From NCBI RefSeq assembly GCF_030816485.1, contig NZ_JAUSYC010000001.1:3782001-3846000 (forward strand): a stretch of 64,000 nucleotides of DNA, given 5' to 3'. Shown in pieces: positions 25,861 to 33,835 of the stretch (its first letter is position 1; each line of letters begins with the position of its first letter). The stretch comes from Arthrobacter sp. B1I2. Lineage in GTDB: Bacteria > Actinomycetota > Actinomycetes > Actinomycetales > Micrococcaceae. Made by a program: the position numbers and the translations under genes. Under the pieces are notes generated by a model that made no database searches, was not told the origin of the DNA, and saw only the letters and a list, made by a program, of their open reading frames with translations.

Positions 25861-26334
25861 ATGCGAGCTTTGGATGGCACTGACACCCGCCTGCTGGCGG
25901 CACTGGCGCAGGACCCCCGACGCACCGTGGTGGCCCTCGCGCAAAAGCTCGGCCTGTCCCGCAATACCGTCCAGGCGCGCATGGCCCAACTGGAAAGAAA
26001 GCACGTCTTCCTGTCCTTTGAACGGCGCATCAGTCCAGTGGCGTTGGGGTATCCGCTGATGGCCTTCATCTCCGTTCACGTCCAGCAACAGAAACTTGGG
26101 CGGCTGGCGGAAGAGATCGCCGCCATTCCCGAGGTTCTGGAGGGGTACGGGCTGACGGGCTCGGCGGACCTGCTGCTGCGCGTCGTCGCCAGGGACGCCG
26201 AGGACCTGTTCCGGATCAACGGCAAGATATTGGCCTGCGACGGCGTGGAGCGGGCTGACACCGCGCTGGCGATGGGCGAACTGATCCCCTTCCGGGTTCA
26301 GCCCCTGCTGGACCGGGGCTCCGAGGGCGCCTAG
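25861..26334 (+). CDS. Lrp/AsnC family transcriptional regulator
   Basis: A 157-residue protein with an N-terminal winged HTH (DTRLLAALAQDPRRTVVALA, then KLGLSRNTVQARMAQLERK) and a C-terminal RAM effector-binding domain (AFISVHVQQQKLGRLAEEIA; GLTGSADLLLRVVARDAEDL). It is divergent from the bkd operon, so it is the obvious candidate regulator of branched-chain keto acid oxidation, likely responding to a branched-chain amino acid or keto acid. The ATG at 25861 has no clear ribosome-binding site; TAGCGT 9 nt upstream could be a -10 element of a leaderless transcript. Upstream longer frames lack conservation. Confidence 0.92.
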   Translation: MRALDGTDTRLLAALAQDPRRTVVALAQKLGLSRNTVQARMAQLERKHVFLSFERRISPVALGYPLMAFISVHVQQQKLGRLAEEIAAIPEVLEGYGLTGSADLLLRVVARDAEDLFRINGKILACDGVERADTALAMGELIPFRVQPLLDRGSEGA

Positions 26335-26472
26335 CAGCAGCACCTGGAAACGACGCTCCAAGCACGACGGCGGCGGGCAGGGTTATAGGCTGGTTCCAGT
26401 CATGTGCCGGGCCGGGAAGGGCCCGGGCCACTCCGCCGGGCGCCCAGCGCCTGTTCCCGAAAGGCTCCCCCT

Positions 26473-27018
26473 TTGAGCAGTCCCCAGGATCCGTACCAGC
26501 AGGGCCCGGCGGGCTACACGCCACAGCAGGTTCGCCAACCGCCCCAGCAGCCGTCCCCGTTCGGACTGCCGGGGGAACCGCCACGGCAGCGGAGCCGGCG
26601 GAAGCTGTGGATCATCCTCGGCAGCATCGGCGGGGTGCTGCTCCTGGTGATCCTCGGCGTCGTCATCCTGGTGAACGTGGTGGGAAGCGCCACCAACCAG
26701 GCCAGGGGCCTTGCGGACGACTTCACCAGGAAGGTCATCGCCGGTGACAGCTCCCGCGCATACGACGAATACCTTGACCCCGCACTGCAGAAACAGCTCT
26801 CCAAGGAGGCCTTCATCTCCGGGGTGAAAAGCCTGGAGATGGACAGCTCCTGCCAGCCCGCCTACAACGACCTGAAGGTGGCCACCGAGAACGGGGTGAA
26901 GTCGGCCGAGGTAGTGGGCCAGATCAGCTGCACCGGCAAGAACGTGGACCTCGCGTACCGTTTCGAGGGCACGGACCAGCTTCGCATGACGAACATCAAG
27001 CTGCGGCCTGCGGCCTGA
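26473..27018 (+). CDS. Membrane-anchored protein with DUF4878-like extracellular domain
   Basis: A 181-residue protein. The N-terminal 40 residues are Gln/Pro-rich (YQQGPAGYTPQQVRQPPQQP), then a basic RQRSRRKLW stretch and one membrane span (IILGSIGGVLLLVILGVVIL), followed by an extracytoplasmic domain of about 115 residues. The domain pattern (ADDFTRKVIAGDSSRAYDEY; LSKEAFISGVKSLEM) fits the NTF2-like DUF4878/lumazine-binding-like superfamily common in actinobacterial surface proteins. Two cysteines (SSCQP and ISCTG) could pair. The TTG start at 26473 is preceded by AAAGG. Function unknown. A strong terminator follows. Confidence 0.75.
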   Translation: MSSPQDPYQQGPAGYTPQQVRQPPQQPSPFGLPGEPPRQRSRRKLWIILGSIGGVLLLVILGVVILVNVVGSATNQARGLADDFTRKVIAGDSSRAYDEYLDPALQKQLSKEAFISGVKSLEMDSSCQPAYNDLKVATENGVKSAEVVGQISCTGKNVDLAYRFEGTDQLRMTNIKLRPAA

Positions 27019-27032
27019 CTCTTCGGTCACGG

Positions 27033-27076
27033 AAGAGCCCCCCGCCCCGCAGCTCGCGGGACGGGGGGCTCTTTTT
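27033..27076 (+). terminator. Rho-independent terminator after the DUF4878-like gene
   Basis: A GC-rich stem AGAGCCCCCCG...GGGGGGCTCT, with an inner CGCG-containing loop, is followed by TTTTT at 27071-27075. It begins about 15 nt after the stop codon at 27018 and faces the convergent actP gene, whose stop is at 27103; the matching A-run is short, so it mainly serves the plus strand. Confidence 0.9.
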
Positions 27077-27102
27077 ACGCTCCGGAACAGCCCGTCGTGA
27101 CG

Positions 27103-28719
27103 CTAGTGGCCGACTGCCTTTTCGGCTCCGATGCCCGTGAGCGAGCGGACTTCCATTTCGGCCTGCTTGGCCGGATCCTCCCGCTTCTTGTCCAGGGTGG
27201 TGCCCAGCCAGCCCAGGAAGAAGGCCAGCGGGATGGACACGATGCCCGGGTTGCTGAGCGGGAAGAGGGCGAAGTTGGCGCCCGGGATCATCGAGGTCTT
27301 CGCCCCGGAAACCACCGGGGAGAACACGATGAGCAGGATCGCAGCACCCAGGCCGCCATACATGCTCCACACGGCGCCCTGGGTGGTGAACTTCCGCCAG
27401 AACAGCGAGTAGATGATGGTGGGCAGGTTGGCCGAAGCAGCGACGGCGAAGGCCAGGGCCACCAGGAAGGCCACGTTCTGGCCGTTGGCGAAGATGCCGC
27501 CCAGGATGGCCAGGATGCCGATGACCACCACGGTGCGCCGGGCCACCTTGACCTCAGTGGCAGCGTCAGCCTTGCCCTTGGCGATGACGTTGGCGTAGAT
27601 GTCATGCGCAAAGGATGCCGCAGCCGTGATGGTCAGCCCAGCCACCACCGCCAGGATGGTGGCGAAGGCGACCGCCGAGATGAAACCGAGCAACAGCGGG
27701 CCGCCCAGGTAGAAGGCCAGCAGCGGCGCGGCAGCGTTGACGCCGCCCGGGGCGCCCTTGATGGTGTCCGGACCAACCAGGGCGGCAGCCCCGTAGCCCA
27801 GCACCAGGGTGAACAGGTAGAACAGGCCGATCAGCCAGATGGACCAGACCACGGACTTGCGTGCTTCCTTGGCCGTGGGCACGGTGTAGAAGCGCATCAG
27901 GACGTGCGGGAGGGCGGCCGTACCCAGGACCAGCGCGAGGCCCAGGGACATGAAGTCCAGCTTGGAGGTGTCGGTCTTGCCGTACTGCAGGCCGGGGTTG
28001 AGGACGGCCGGGTTGTTGGCCGTTTCCACGGCGCCGCCCAGGAGGGCGGAGAGGTTGAAGCCGTAGATGGCCAGGACCCAAACGGTCATGACGGCGGCAC
28101 CTGCGATCAGCAGCATGGCTTTGATGATCTGGACCCAGGTGGTTCCCTTCATGCCGCCGATCAGGACGTACATGATCATGAGGGCGCCGACGACGATGAT
28201 CACCAGCGCCTGTCCGCCCCAGTCGCTGATGCCCAGCAGGAGGGAGATCAGGCTTCCCGCACCGGCCATCTGCGCCAGCAGGTAGAAGAAGCAGACGGCG
28301 AGCGTGGAGATGGCGGCGGCAATCCGGACCGGGCGCTGCTTCAGCCGGAATGAAAGGACATCCGCCATGGTGAATTTGCCGGTGTTGCGCAGCAGTTCAG
28401 CCACCAGCAGCAGTGCCACGAGCCAGGCCACCAGGAAGCCAATGGAGTACATGAACCCGTCATAGCCGTTGATGGCGATGGCCCCCGTGATGCCCAGGAA
28501 GGAGGCTGCCGACAGGTAGTCACCGGCGATGGCGGTGCCGTTCTGCGAGCCGGTGAACGAGCGCCCGGCGGCATAGTAGTCGGCGGCAGTTTTGTTGTTG
28601 CGGCTGGCGCGGAACACGATCACCATGGTCACGGCCACGAACAGGCCGAAGATGCCCATGTTCAAAAGGGTGGTGTCCTTGAGTGCGGCGACATCCACCG
28701 CAGCGGGAATTACGATCAT
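27103..28719 (-). CDS. actP: Cation/acetate symporter, solute:sodium symporter family
   Basis: A 538-residue transporter with about 13 membrane spans. Family marks are AADYYAAGRSFTGSQNGTAI, GDYLSAASFLGITGAIAING, and HVLMRFYTVPTAKEARKSVV. These match ActP-type acetate (and glycolate or pyruvate) symporters, which import the monocarboxylate with sodium or protons. The ATG overlaps the stop of the DUF485 gene by 4 nt, the standard yjcH-actP pairing. The operon faces a LytS-type kinase gene divergently, with a CRP-like site in the 231-nt gap. Substrate preference among short monocarboxylates cannot be decided from sequence. Confidence 0.93.
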   Translation of the reverse strand: MIVIPAAVDVAALKDTTLLNMGIFGLFVAVTMVIVFRASRNNKTAADYYAAGRSFTGSQNGTAIAGDYLSAASFLGITGAIAINGYDGFMYSIGFLVAWLVALLLVAELLRNTGKFTMADVLSFRLKQRPVRIAAAISTLAVCFFYLLAQMAGAGSLISLLLGISDWGGQALVIIVVGALMIMYVLIGGMKGTTWVQIIKAMLLIAGAAVMTVWVLAIYGFNLSALLGGAVETANNPAVLNPGLQYGKTDTSKLDFMSLGLALVLGTAALPHVLMRFYTVPTAKEARKSVVWSIWLIGLFYLFTLVLGYGAAALVGPDTIKGAPGGVNAAAPLLAFYLGGPLLLGFISAVAFATILAVVAGLTITAAASFAHDIYANVIAKGKADAATEVKVARRTVVVIGILAILGGIFANGQNVAFLVALAFAVAASANLPTIIYSLFWRKFTTQGAVWSMYGGLGAAILLIVFSPVVSGAKTSMIPGANFALFPLSNPGIVSIPLAFFLGWLGTTLDKKREDPAKQAEMEVRSLTGIGAEKAVGH

Positions 28720-29096
28720 TTGTTGGCTCCGCCCACTCGGTTTCCATCCTTATCGAATTCGTGCCCCTCGATCTCGTTCCTGATTTCGGAGGCAATCGGG
28801 TCCAGCCGTTTGTTGGAGTAGTGCACGTACCAGCCCGTGATGGCGAACGTCGAGACGAACTGGAGCAGGCCCAGGATCAGGCCGACGTTGATGTTGCCCC
28901 AGACCTTGGTGGACATGAATCCCACCGCGTAATCGGCGAGCAGGACATAGGCGAAGTACCACAGCAGGAAGACCACTGCCATGGGGAAGACAAAGCTGCG
29001 GTGACGCCTGCGCAATTCCTGGAACTGCCCGGTCGACTGGACTTGCTCGAAGTCCACGGACGCCGCTGCGTCCGGAGTATGGGCATCGTTACCCAT
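28716..29096 (-). CDS. DUF485 (YjcH-like) membrane protein
   Basis: A 126-residue protein with two membrane spans. The core RRRHRSFVFPMAVVFLLWYF followed by YVLLADYAVGFMSTKVWGNI is the DUF485 signature. Members sit next to SSS acetate symporters (yjcH-actP in Escherichia coli) and probably modulate or stabilise them; the exact role is unproven. A short acidic N-terminal tail and a charged C-terminal tail (GHEFDKDGNRVGGANK) are cytosolic by prediction. First gene of the symporter operon, 4-nt overlap with actP. Confidence 0.92.
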   Translation of the reverse strand: MGNDAHTPDAAASVDFEQVQSTGQFQELRRRHRSFVFPMAVVFLLWYFAYVLLADYAVGFMSTKVWGNINVGLILGLLQFVSTFAITGWYVHYSNKRLDPIASEIRNEIEGHEFDKDGNRVGGANK

Positions 29097-29212
29097 CGTT
29101 CCTCCTCATTGAGTTGCCGGTACACACCGGGCGGCAGGCCCTGGGACGGAGGCTCTGGCTGGGCCTCCGGACAGGGACACTGCGCAGAGGCACTGCACAG
29201 GAACACCGCAGA

Positions 29213-29228
29213 TGTGACACCAATCACT
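29213..29228. promoter_or_regulatory. CRP/GlxR-like binding site
   Basis: TGTGACACCAATCACT fits TGTGA-N6-TCACA in nine of ten conserved positions. It lies 117 nt upstream of the DUF485-actP operon and 100 nt upstream of the kinase gene. Known CRP-family regulators (GlxR in Corynebacterium, Crp in mycobacteria) bind this consensus; use of this site is inferred. Confidence 0.6.
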
Positions 29229-29327
29229 GTGCCTCCCGCCCGCCACCGCTTCCAGCACCTGCCGGGCCACGGTCGCTCAACGGTTGCGATGCTGCGGCAA
29301 GCGGCACCCGCCGCTACGCTGGGCACC

Positions 29328-30509
29328 ATGCCGGACTCCCCCCTCCTGACCGCCGCGGCCGTGGCGGTGATCGCCATGGCCATTGCCGTCGTCGTCGGCG
29401 TGGGCCTCAAGGTGCTCCGCTCCTTCAGGGACCTGGGCACGGACGCCGAGCGCGCCACCTACCACACGCTCCACGCCGCGTCCCAGGCCGGGCAGCACCT
29501 GCGCCGCGGCCTGAACCCGGCCGGCGCCGCGAAAGCCAGCCGCCAGCTGCGCGCCCTCCTGGCCTGCGACGCCCTGGCCATAACGGACACTTCCGGCGTA
29601 CTCGCCTGGGACGGGACTGCCGAGGACATCAGGCCGCGCCTGATGGAACTGGCCGCCGGGGTCCTTGGGTCGGGCCGCACAGCTGTCCTCTCCGCAGGCG
29701 CGGACGGAACCGGCGGCCGCCTTGCCGGCGTGATCGCCCCGGTCCGGGCCGGCACCCGCATCGTGGGCACTGTAGCCGCCTTCGCTCCTTCCGCCGGGGC
29801 GGGGCTGGTCAGGGCCACGGGGGAAGTGGCTGACTGGGTGGCGGTCCAGGTGGAACTCGCCGAACTGGACGCATCCCGGACGCTGCTGATGGAAGCAGAA
29901 GTCAGGGCGCTGCGGGCCCAGATCAGCCCGCACTTCATCTACAACTCGCTCAACGCCATCGCGTCCTTCATCAACACCGATCCGGAGCGGGCCAGGGAGC
30001 TGGTGGTGGAGTTCGCGGACTTCACCCGCTACTCCTTTCGAAGGCACGGCGATTTCACCACGCTTGCCGAGGAGCTCCGCTGCATCGACCGCTACCTGCT
30101 CCTGGAGCGTGCCCGGTTCGGCGACCGTGTCCAGGTCAGCCTGCGCGTTGCACCGGAAGTACTCAGCACCGTCATCCCGTTCCTCAGCCTTCAGCCGCTG
30201 GTGGAGAACGCCGTCCGGCACGGGCTCGAGGCGAAGGCAGGACCAGGACACATCAGCATTACCGCGGAGGACGCCGGGGCCTTTGCCGAGGTCACCATCG
30301 AGGACGACGGCGTGGGGATGGATCCGGAGCAGCTCCGGTCGGTGCTGGCGGGCCACACCGACGGGGACCACGTGGGGCTGCGGAATGTGGATGCCCGCCT
30401 CCGCCAGGTTTACGGCAACGACCACGGGCTGGTGGTGGAAACAGCGCCGGGCGAGGGAACGCTGATCACCATGCGGGTGCCAAAGTCCCAGCCCGGGCAT
30501 GATGCGTGA
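29328..30509 (+). CDS. LytS/YehU-type sensor histidine kinase
   Basis: A 393-residue kinase with one N-terminal membrane span (about residues 8-27), a GAF-like domain (about 60-185: LLACDALAITDTSGVLAWDG), the His-kinase motif ALRAQISPHFIYNSLNAIAS with the phospho-acceptor His, and an ATPase domain with LQPLVENAVRHGLEAKAG and EDDGVGMD. This is the LytS/BtsS/YpdA class. ATG 29328-29330 was chosen as the first Met before the membrane span. It pairs with the LytTR response regulator 33 nt downstream. In Escherichia coli the related BtsSR and YpdAB systems sense pyruvate and control transporter genes. Confidence 0.92.
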   Translation: MPDSPLLTAAAVAVIAMAIAVVVGVGLKVLRSFRDLGTDAERATYHTLHAASQAGQHLRRGLNPAGAAKASRQLRALLACDALAITDTSGVLAWDGTAEDIRPRLMELAAGVLGSGRTAVLSAGADGTGGRLAGVIAPVRAGTRIVGTVAAFAPSAGAGLVRATGEVADWVAVQVELAELDASRTLLMEAEVRALRAQISPHFIYNSLNAIASFINTDPERARELVVEFADFTRYSFRRHGDFTTLAEELRCIDRYLLLERARFGDRVQVSLRVAPEVLSTVIPFLSLQPLVENAVRHGLEAKAGPGHISITAEDAGAFAEVTIEDDGVGMDPEQLRSVLAGHTDGDHVGLRNVDARLRQVYGNDHGLVVETAPGEGTLITMRVPKSQPGHDA

Positions 30510-30542
30510 AGCGGGCACTGCAGCTGGAAGTACCCTAGGAGC

Positions 30543-31259
30543 ATGATTAACGTCCTCGTCGTTGATGATGAGCTGCCCGCCGTAGAGGAGCTGGCCTTCC
30601 TGCTGGGCAGGGACGAACGCATCGGAAAGGTGTTGCGGGCGACGTCCGGCGCTGAAGCACTCACAGCCCTGTCCGCCGGAAGCATCGACGCTGTCTTCCT
30701 GGACATCCACATGGCCGCGGTGTCCGGCCTGGACATCGCCGCCGCCATTGCCCGGAGCAGCAATCCCCCGGCCGTTGTGTTTGTCACCGCCGACGAGGAC
30801 CATGCCCTGGCGGCGTTCGAACTCGCCGCCGTGGACTATCTGCTCAAGCCGGTGCGTGCCGAGCGGCTGGCCCGCTCCGTGGGGCGGATCAGTGAACTGC
30901 GCGACGGCGGCGCGGCACCTGAGATGATCACGGTGGACCAGGGCGGCACCACCAGGATGATCCGCCGCGACGACGTCACTTATGTGCAGGCCCAGGGGGA
31001 TTACGCCCGGCTGCACACCGCCGATGCAAGCTATCTCATCCGGGTGCCGCTGGCCGACCTTGAACAGCAATGGGCCGACGCCGGGTTTATCCGCACCCAC
31101 CGCTCTTACCTGGTGGCACTGAAGCACGTGTCCTCGATGAAGCTGGCGGCTGACGGGCCGCGCGTGACAGTGGCCGGCGCGGGCCTTCCCATCAGCCGGC
31201 GCCACCTGCCGACTGTGCGGGAGAAGCTGGAGGCCACCAGGATCAGGCCGCACGCATGA
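30543..31259 (+). CDS. LytTR-type response regulator
   Basis: A 238-residue regulator with an N-terminal receiver domain (acidic pocket VVDDELPAVEELAF, phospho-acceptor Asp in VFLDIHMAAVSGLDIA, Lys in LLKPVRAERL) and a C-terminal LytTR DNA-binding domain (VTYVQAQGDYARLHT; FIRTHRSYLVALKHVSSM; PISRRHLPTVREKL). The ATG is preceded by CTAGGAGC. It follows the cognate kinase directly and its stop overlaps the next gene by 4 nt, so kinase, regulator and both downstream transporter genes probably form one transcript. Likely targets are one or both adjacent symporter operons. Confidence 0.95.
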   Translation: MINVLVVDDELPAVEELAFLLGRDERIGKVLRATSGAEALTALSAGSIDAVFLDIHMAAVSGLDIAAAIARSSNPPAVVFVTADEDHALAAFELAAVDYLLKPVRAERLARSVGRISELRDGGAAPEMITVDQGGTTRMIRRDDVTYVQAQGDYARLHTADASYLIRVPLADLEQQWADAGFIRTHRSYLVALKHVSSMKLAADGPRVTVAGAGLPISRRHLPTVREKLEATRIRPHA

Positions 31260-31627
31260 CCCGGGTTCGGGTCACGGCCCCGCGGGCTTCTGCCGGCACC
31301 CCGGTCCGCGGCGCGCCGCGCCCGCACGAGTCGCGGGAAGCCGCCCAGGACTCGGACGTGGGGCAGGTATTCGTTCGCTCCCTGATCAGATCCCAGCTGC
31401 GGCTGGCCCTGGTGGTGGCGGGCGGCTTCCTGCTGATCCTTGCCGCATTCCCATTGATCCTGGTGGCGGTTCCCGGCCTGGCCGAGACCCGGATCGCCGG
31501 CATCCCCTTCGGCTGGCTCCTGCTGGGTGCCGGGATCTACCCGGTGATCGGTTTGAGCGCCTGGCTGTACGTCAGGACTGCGGCGCGCAACGAAGCGCGG
31601 TACCGGGACCTGGCGGGTGAACAGTGA
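31256..31627 (+). CDS. Small membrane subunit preceding the second SSS symporter (DUF485-like position)
   Basis: A 123-residue protein with a charged N-terminal 40 residues and two membrane spans (LALVVAGGFLLILAAFPLIL and IPFGWLLLGAGIYPVIGLSA), ending with a charged cytosolic tail. Size, topology and position immediately upstream of an SSS symporter parallel DUF485/YjcH, although residue similarity is low. The ATG overlaps the response-regulator stop by 4 nt and its end overlaps the symporter start by 11 nt, so translation is tightly coupled. Probably an accessory subunit of the symporter. Confidence 0.75.
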   Translation: MTRVRVTAPRASAGTPVRGAPRPHESREAAQDSDVGQVFVRSLIRSQLRLALVVAGGFLLILAAFPLILVAVPGLAETRIAGIPFGWLLLGAGIYPVIGLSAWLYVRTAARNEARYRDLAGEQ

Positions 31628-33101
31628 GGCACGGGTGAACGCCGGAGTCGCCCTGGCTGCGGTAGCGGTGGTGTCCCTCGCCACGGCCGTTATCGGCTTC
31701 TACGGGCTGCGGATCTCACGCACCACAGGGGACTTCTACGTTGCCTCGCGTACGGTGCGGCCCTGGTGGAACGCGTCGGCGATCGGCGGCGAGTACCTGT
31801 CGGCCGCGAGTTTCCTGGGCGTGGCCGGGCTCATCCTGCTGTCCGGGACCGACGCACTCTGGTTCCCCGTGGGATACACTGCCGGCTACCTGATGCTGCT
31901 GCTTTTCGTCGCCGCCCCGCTGCGCCGTTCGGGCGCCTACACCATCCCGGACTTTACCGAGTCCCGGCTCTCGTCCCGGATGGTCCGGCGGGTCACCAGC
32001 CTGGTGGTGGTCATGGTGGGGTGGCTGTATATCGTGCCGCAGCTCCATGGGGCCGCCCTGACCATCCGTATCGCCACGGGCCTGCCGTCCTGGGTGGGTT
32101 CCGTGGCGGTCGTGGTGGTGGTGTGCCTTACCGTGGCGGCGGGCGGGATGCGGTCCATCACCTTTGTCCAGGCGTTCCAGTACTGGCTCAAGCTGACAGC
32201 CCTGGCCGTGCCCATCCTGTTCATCATCTTCGTGCTGGCCGGCAACGGGGCCGCGCCGCAATCCCCGCCGGCAGTCAACCCCACGCATCTGGCGCCGGCC
32301 GGGCTCTACCAGAACGTCTCCCTGCTGGTGGCGCTGCTGTTCGGTACCCTGGGGCTGCCGCACGTGCTGGTCCGTTTCTACACCAATCCGGACGGGCACT
32401 CGGCGCGCCGCACCACGCTGATCGTCCTGGGACTGCTGTCCGTGTTCTACCTCTTTCCCACTGCCTACGGCCTGGTGGCCCGCATGTACGCCCCGGACCT
32501 GGCCCGCTCGGGGCAGCCGGACGCCATGGTCCTGCGGCTGCCCGGCGAACTCGTTGGCGGGACGCCGGGCGACCTGCTCTCCGCCCTGGTGGTGGCCGGG
32601 GCCTTCGCCGCGTTCCTGTCCACAACCTCCGGACTGGTGGTGTCCCTGGCAGGCGTCATCAGCCAGGACATCCTGGGCGGCAGCGTCCGCGGGTTCCGGC
32701 TCGCCGCCGTGGTGTCCGCCGTCGTCCCCCTTGGCTTTGCCCTCATGACCGGGTCCCTGGCACTCGCCGGCAGCGTGGGCCTGGTCTTCGCCTTCACCGC
32801 CTCCACGGTGTGCCCGGTCCTGCTGCTTGGCATCTGGTGGCGCGGCCTGACAGATGTCGGGGCCATCGCGGGCATGCTGACCGGCGGGGTGCTGTGCGGC
32901 GGCGCGATGATCGCAGGCTCGGTGTCCGGTTCGGGCCTGACGCCGGCGTGGCTCGCCCAGCCTGCGGCCTGGAGCGTGCCCGCCGCCTTCGCCGTCATGG
33001 TCATTGTGTCCAGGGCCACCGCGCACCGGATCCCCGCCACGATGCCGCGGATCATGACCCGCCTTCACACCCCGGAGCGGCCGCTGGCAACCGAACGGTG
33101 A
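31617..33101 (+). CDS. Second cation/acetate-type SSS symporter
   Basis: A 494-residue transporter with about 13 membrane spans and the same family marks as the actP product: TTGDFYVASRTVRPWWNASA, GEYLSAASFLGVAGLILL, and PHVLVRFYTNPDGHSARRTT. It is a diverged paralogue and lies in one operon with the LytS/LytTR system. GTG 31617 overlaps the previous gene; GTG 31635 is an alternative start with a similar weak ribosome-binding site. Likely imports acetate, pyruvate or another short monocarboxylate. The pairing with the regulator suggests it is either a target or a co-sensor of the system. Confidence 0.9.
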   Translation: MNSEARVNAGVALAAVAVVSLATAVIGFYGLRISRTTGDFYVASRTVRPWWNASAIGGEYLSAASFLGVAGLILLSGTDALWFPVGYTAGYLMLLLFVAAPLRRSGAYTIPDFTESRLSSRMVRRVTSLVVVMVGWLYIVPQLHGAALTIRIATGLPSWVGSVAVVVVVCLTVAAGGMRSITFVQAFQYWLKLTALAVPILFIIFVLAGNGAAPQSPPAVNPTHLAPAGLYQNVSLLVALLFGTLGLPHVLVRFYTNPDGHSARRTTLIVLGLLSVFYLFPTAYGLVARMYAPDLARSGQPDAMVLRLPGELVGGTPGDLLSALVVAGAFAAFLSTTSGLVVSLAGVISQDILGGSVRGFRLAAVVSAVVPLGFALMTGSLALAGSVGLVFAFTASTVCPVLLLGIWWRGLTDVGAIAGMLTGGVLCGGAMIAGSVSGSGLTPAWLAQPAAWSVPAAFAVMVIVSRATAHRIPATMPRIMTRLHTPERPLATER

Positions 33102-33120
33102 TCGGGAGGACAATAACGCC

Positions 33121-33813
33121 ATGTCCATCGAGGACGGCGGTACGTCCCACCAGCAGGGTGCGGTTCCGGCCTCCGTGCGGGCGCAGTTGCTCGCCACGGA
33201 ACACTGGGGCCTGCTCGCATCCCGCAGCACCGCGCAGAGCGAGGTGCTGACCCGGATCAGCATGTTCCTCACTTTCACGTCGGCAAGCCTGGTCAGCGTG
33301 GCGCTGGTGGGCCAGGCTACGGGATTTTCGGATGCCTTTGTCCTGCTGGCCGTGGCTGTCCTGTTCATCGACGCGGCGATCGGGCTCCTGACCCAGCTCC
33401 GGGTGATGAACGTGGCCTACGAGGACCTGATGTACGTCACCGCCATGAACAGGCTGCGGGCCGCCTACGTGGACCTTGACCCGGGCGTGGCACCTTACCT
33501 GATGGCGGCGCACCACGACGACCAGGCCGGTTCCAGGCAGACCTACTACTTCTTCGGCAACGAGAGCAACTTTGGCCATGTGGCCGGCAGCAGCATGATC
33601 TTCATGACGACGGCGAACGCAGCCTTGATTGCCATTCTGACGGGCCTGCTGGTGACGCTGGCGGGCGCCGGAACGGCAGGGGGCACAGCGGCGGGCGCTG
33701 TGTGCGGCGCCGGGTTCCTGGCTTTGTCCGTCGCGCGCGGGGGCTGGCGATACCATGATCTGTGGCGCCGTTATACGCCGCTATCCCCCACTCCGCCGCC
33801 GGACGGCGACTAG
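33121..33813 (+). CDS. Conserved hypothetical membrane protein
   Basis: A 230-residue protein. After a polar N-terminus come two adjacent membrane spans (about residues 45-95: ISMFLTFTSASLVSVALVG; FVLLAVAVLFIDAAIGLL), a cytosolic or external loop of about 70 residues with YVTAMNRLRAAYVDLDPGVA and TYYFFGNESNFGHVAGSSMI, then two more spans and a short basic/Pro-rich tail. I do not recognise the family by function. It starts 19 nt after the symporter stop and may end that operon. Its stop is 22 nt from the stop of the convergent DivIVA-repeat gene, with no obvious terminator between. Confidence 0.75.
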   Translation: MSIEDGGTSHQQGAVPASVRAQLLATEHWGLLASRSTAQSEVLTRISMFLTFTSASLVSVALVGQATGFSDAFVLLAVAVLFIDAAIGLLTQLRVMNVAYEDLMYVTAMNRLRAAYVDLDPGVAPYLMAAHHDDQAGSRQTYYFFGNESNFGHVAGSSMIFMTTANAALIAILTGLLVTLAGAGTAGGTAAGAVCGAGFLALSVARGGWRYHDLWRRYTPLSPTPPPDGD

Positions 33814-33835
33814 CGCCCCTGGTGGCCGTGACCAG

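Noticed and set aside
29277..31253. 658-codon minus-strand frame opposite the LytS kinase and LytTR regulator
   Set aside because: The kinase and regulator on the plus strand carry all catalytic motifs; the antisense frame has none.
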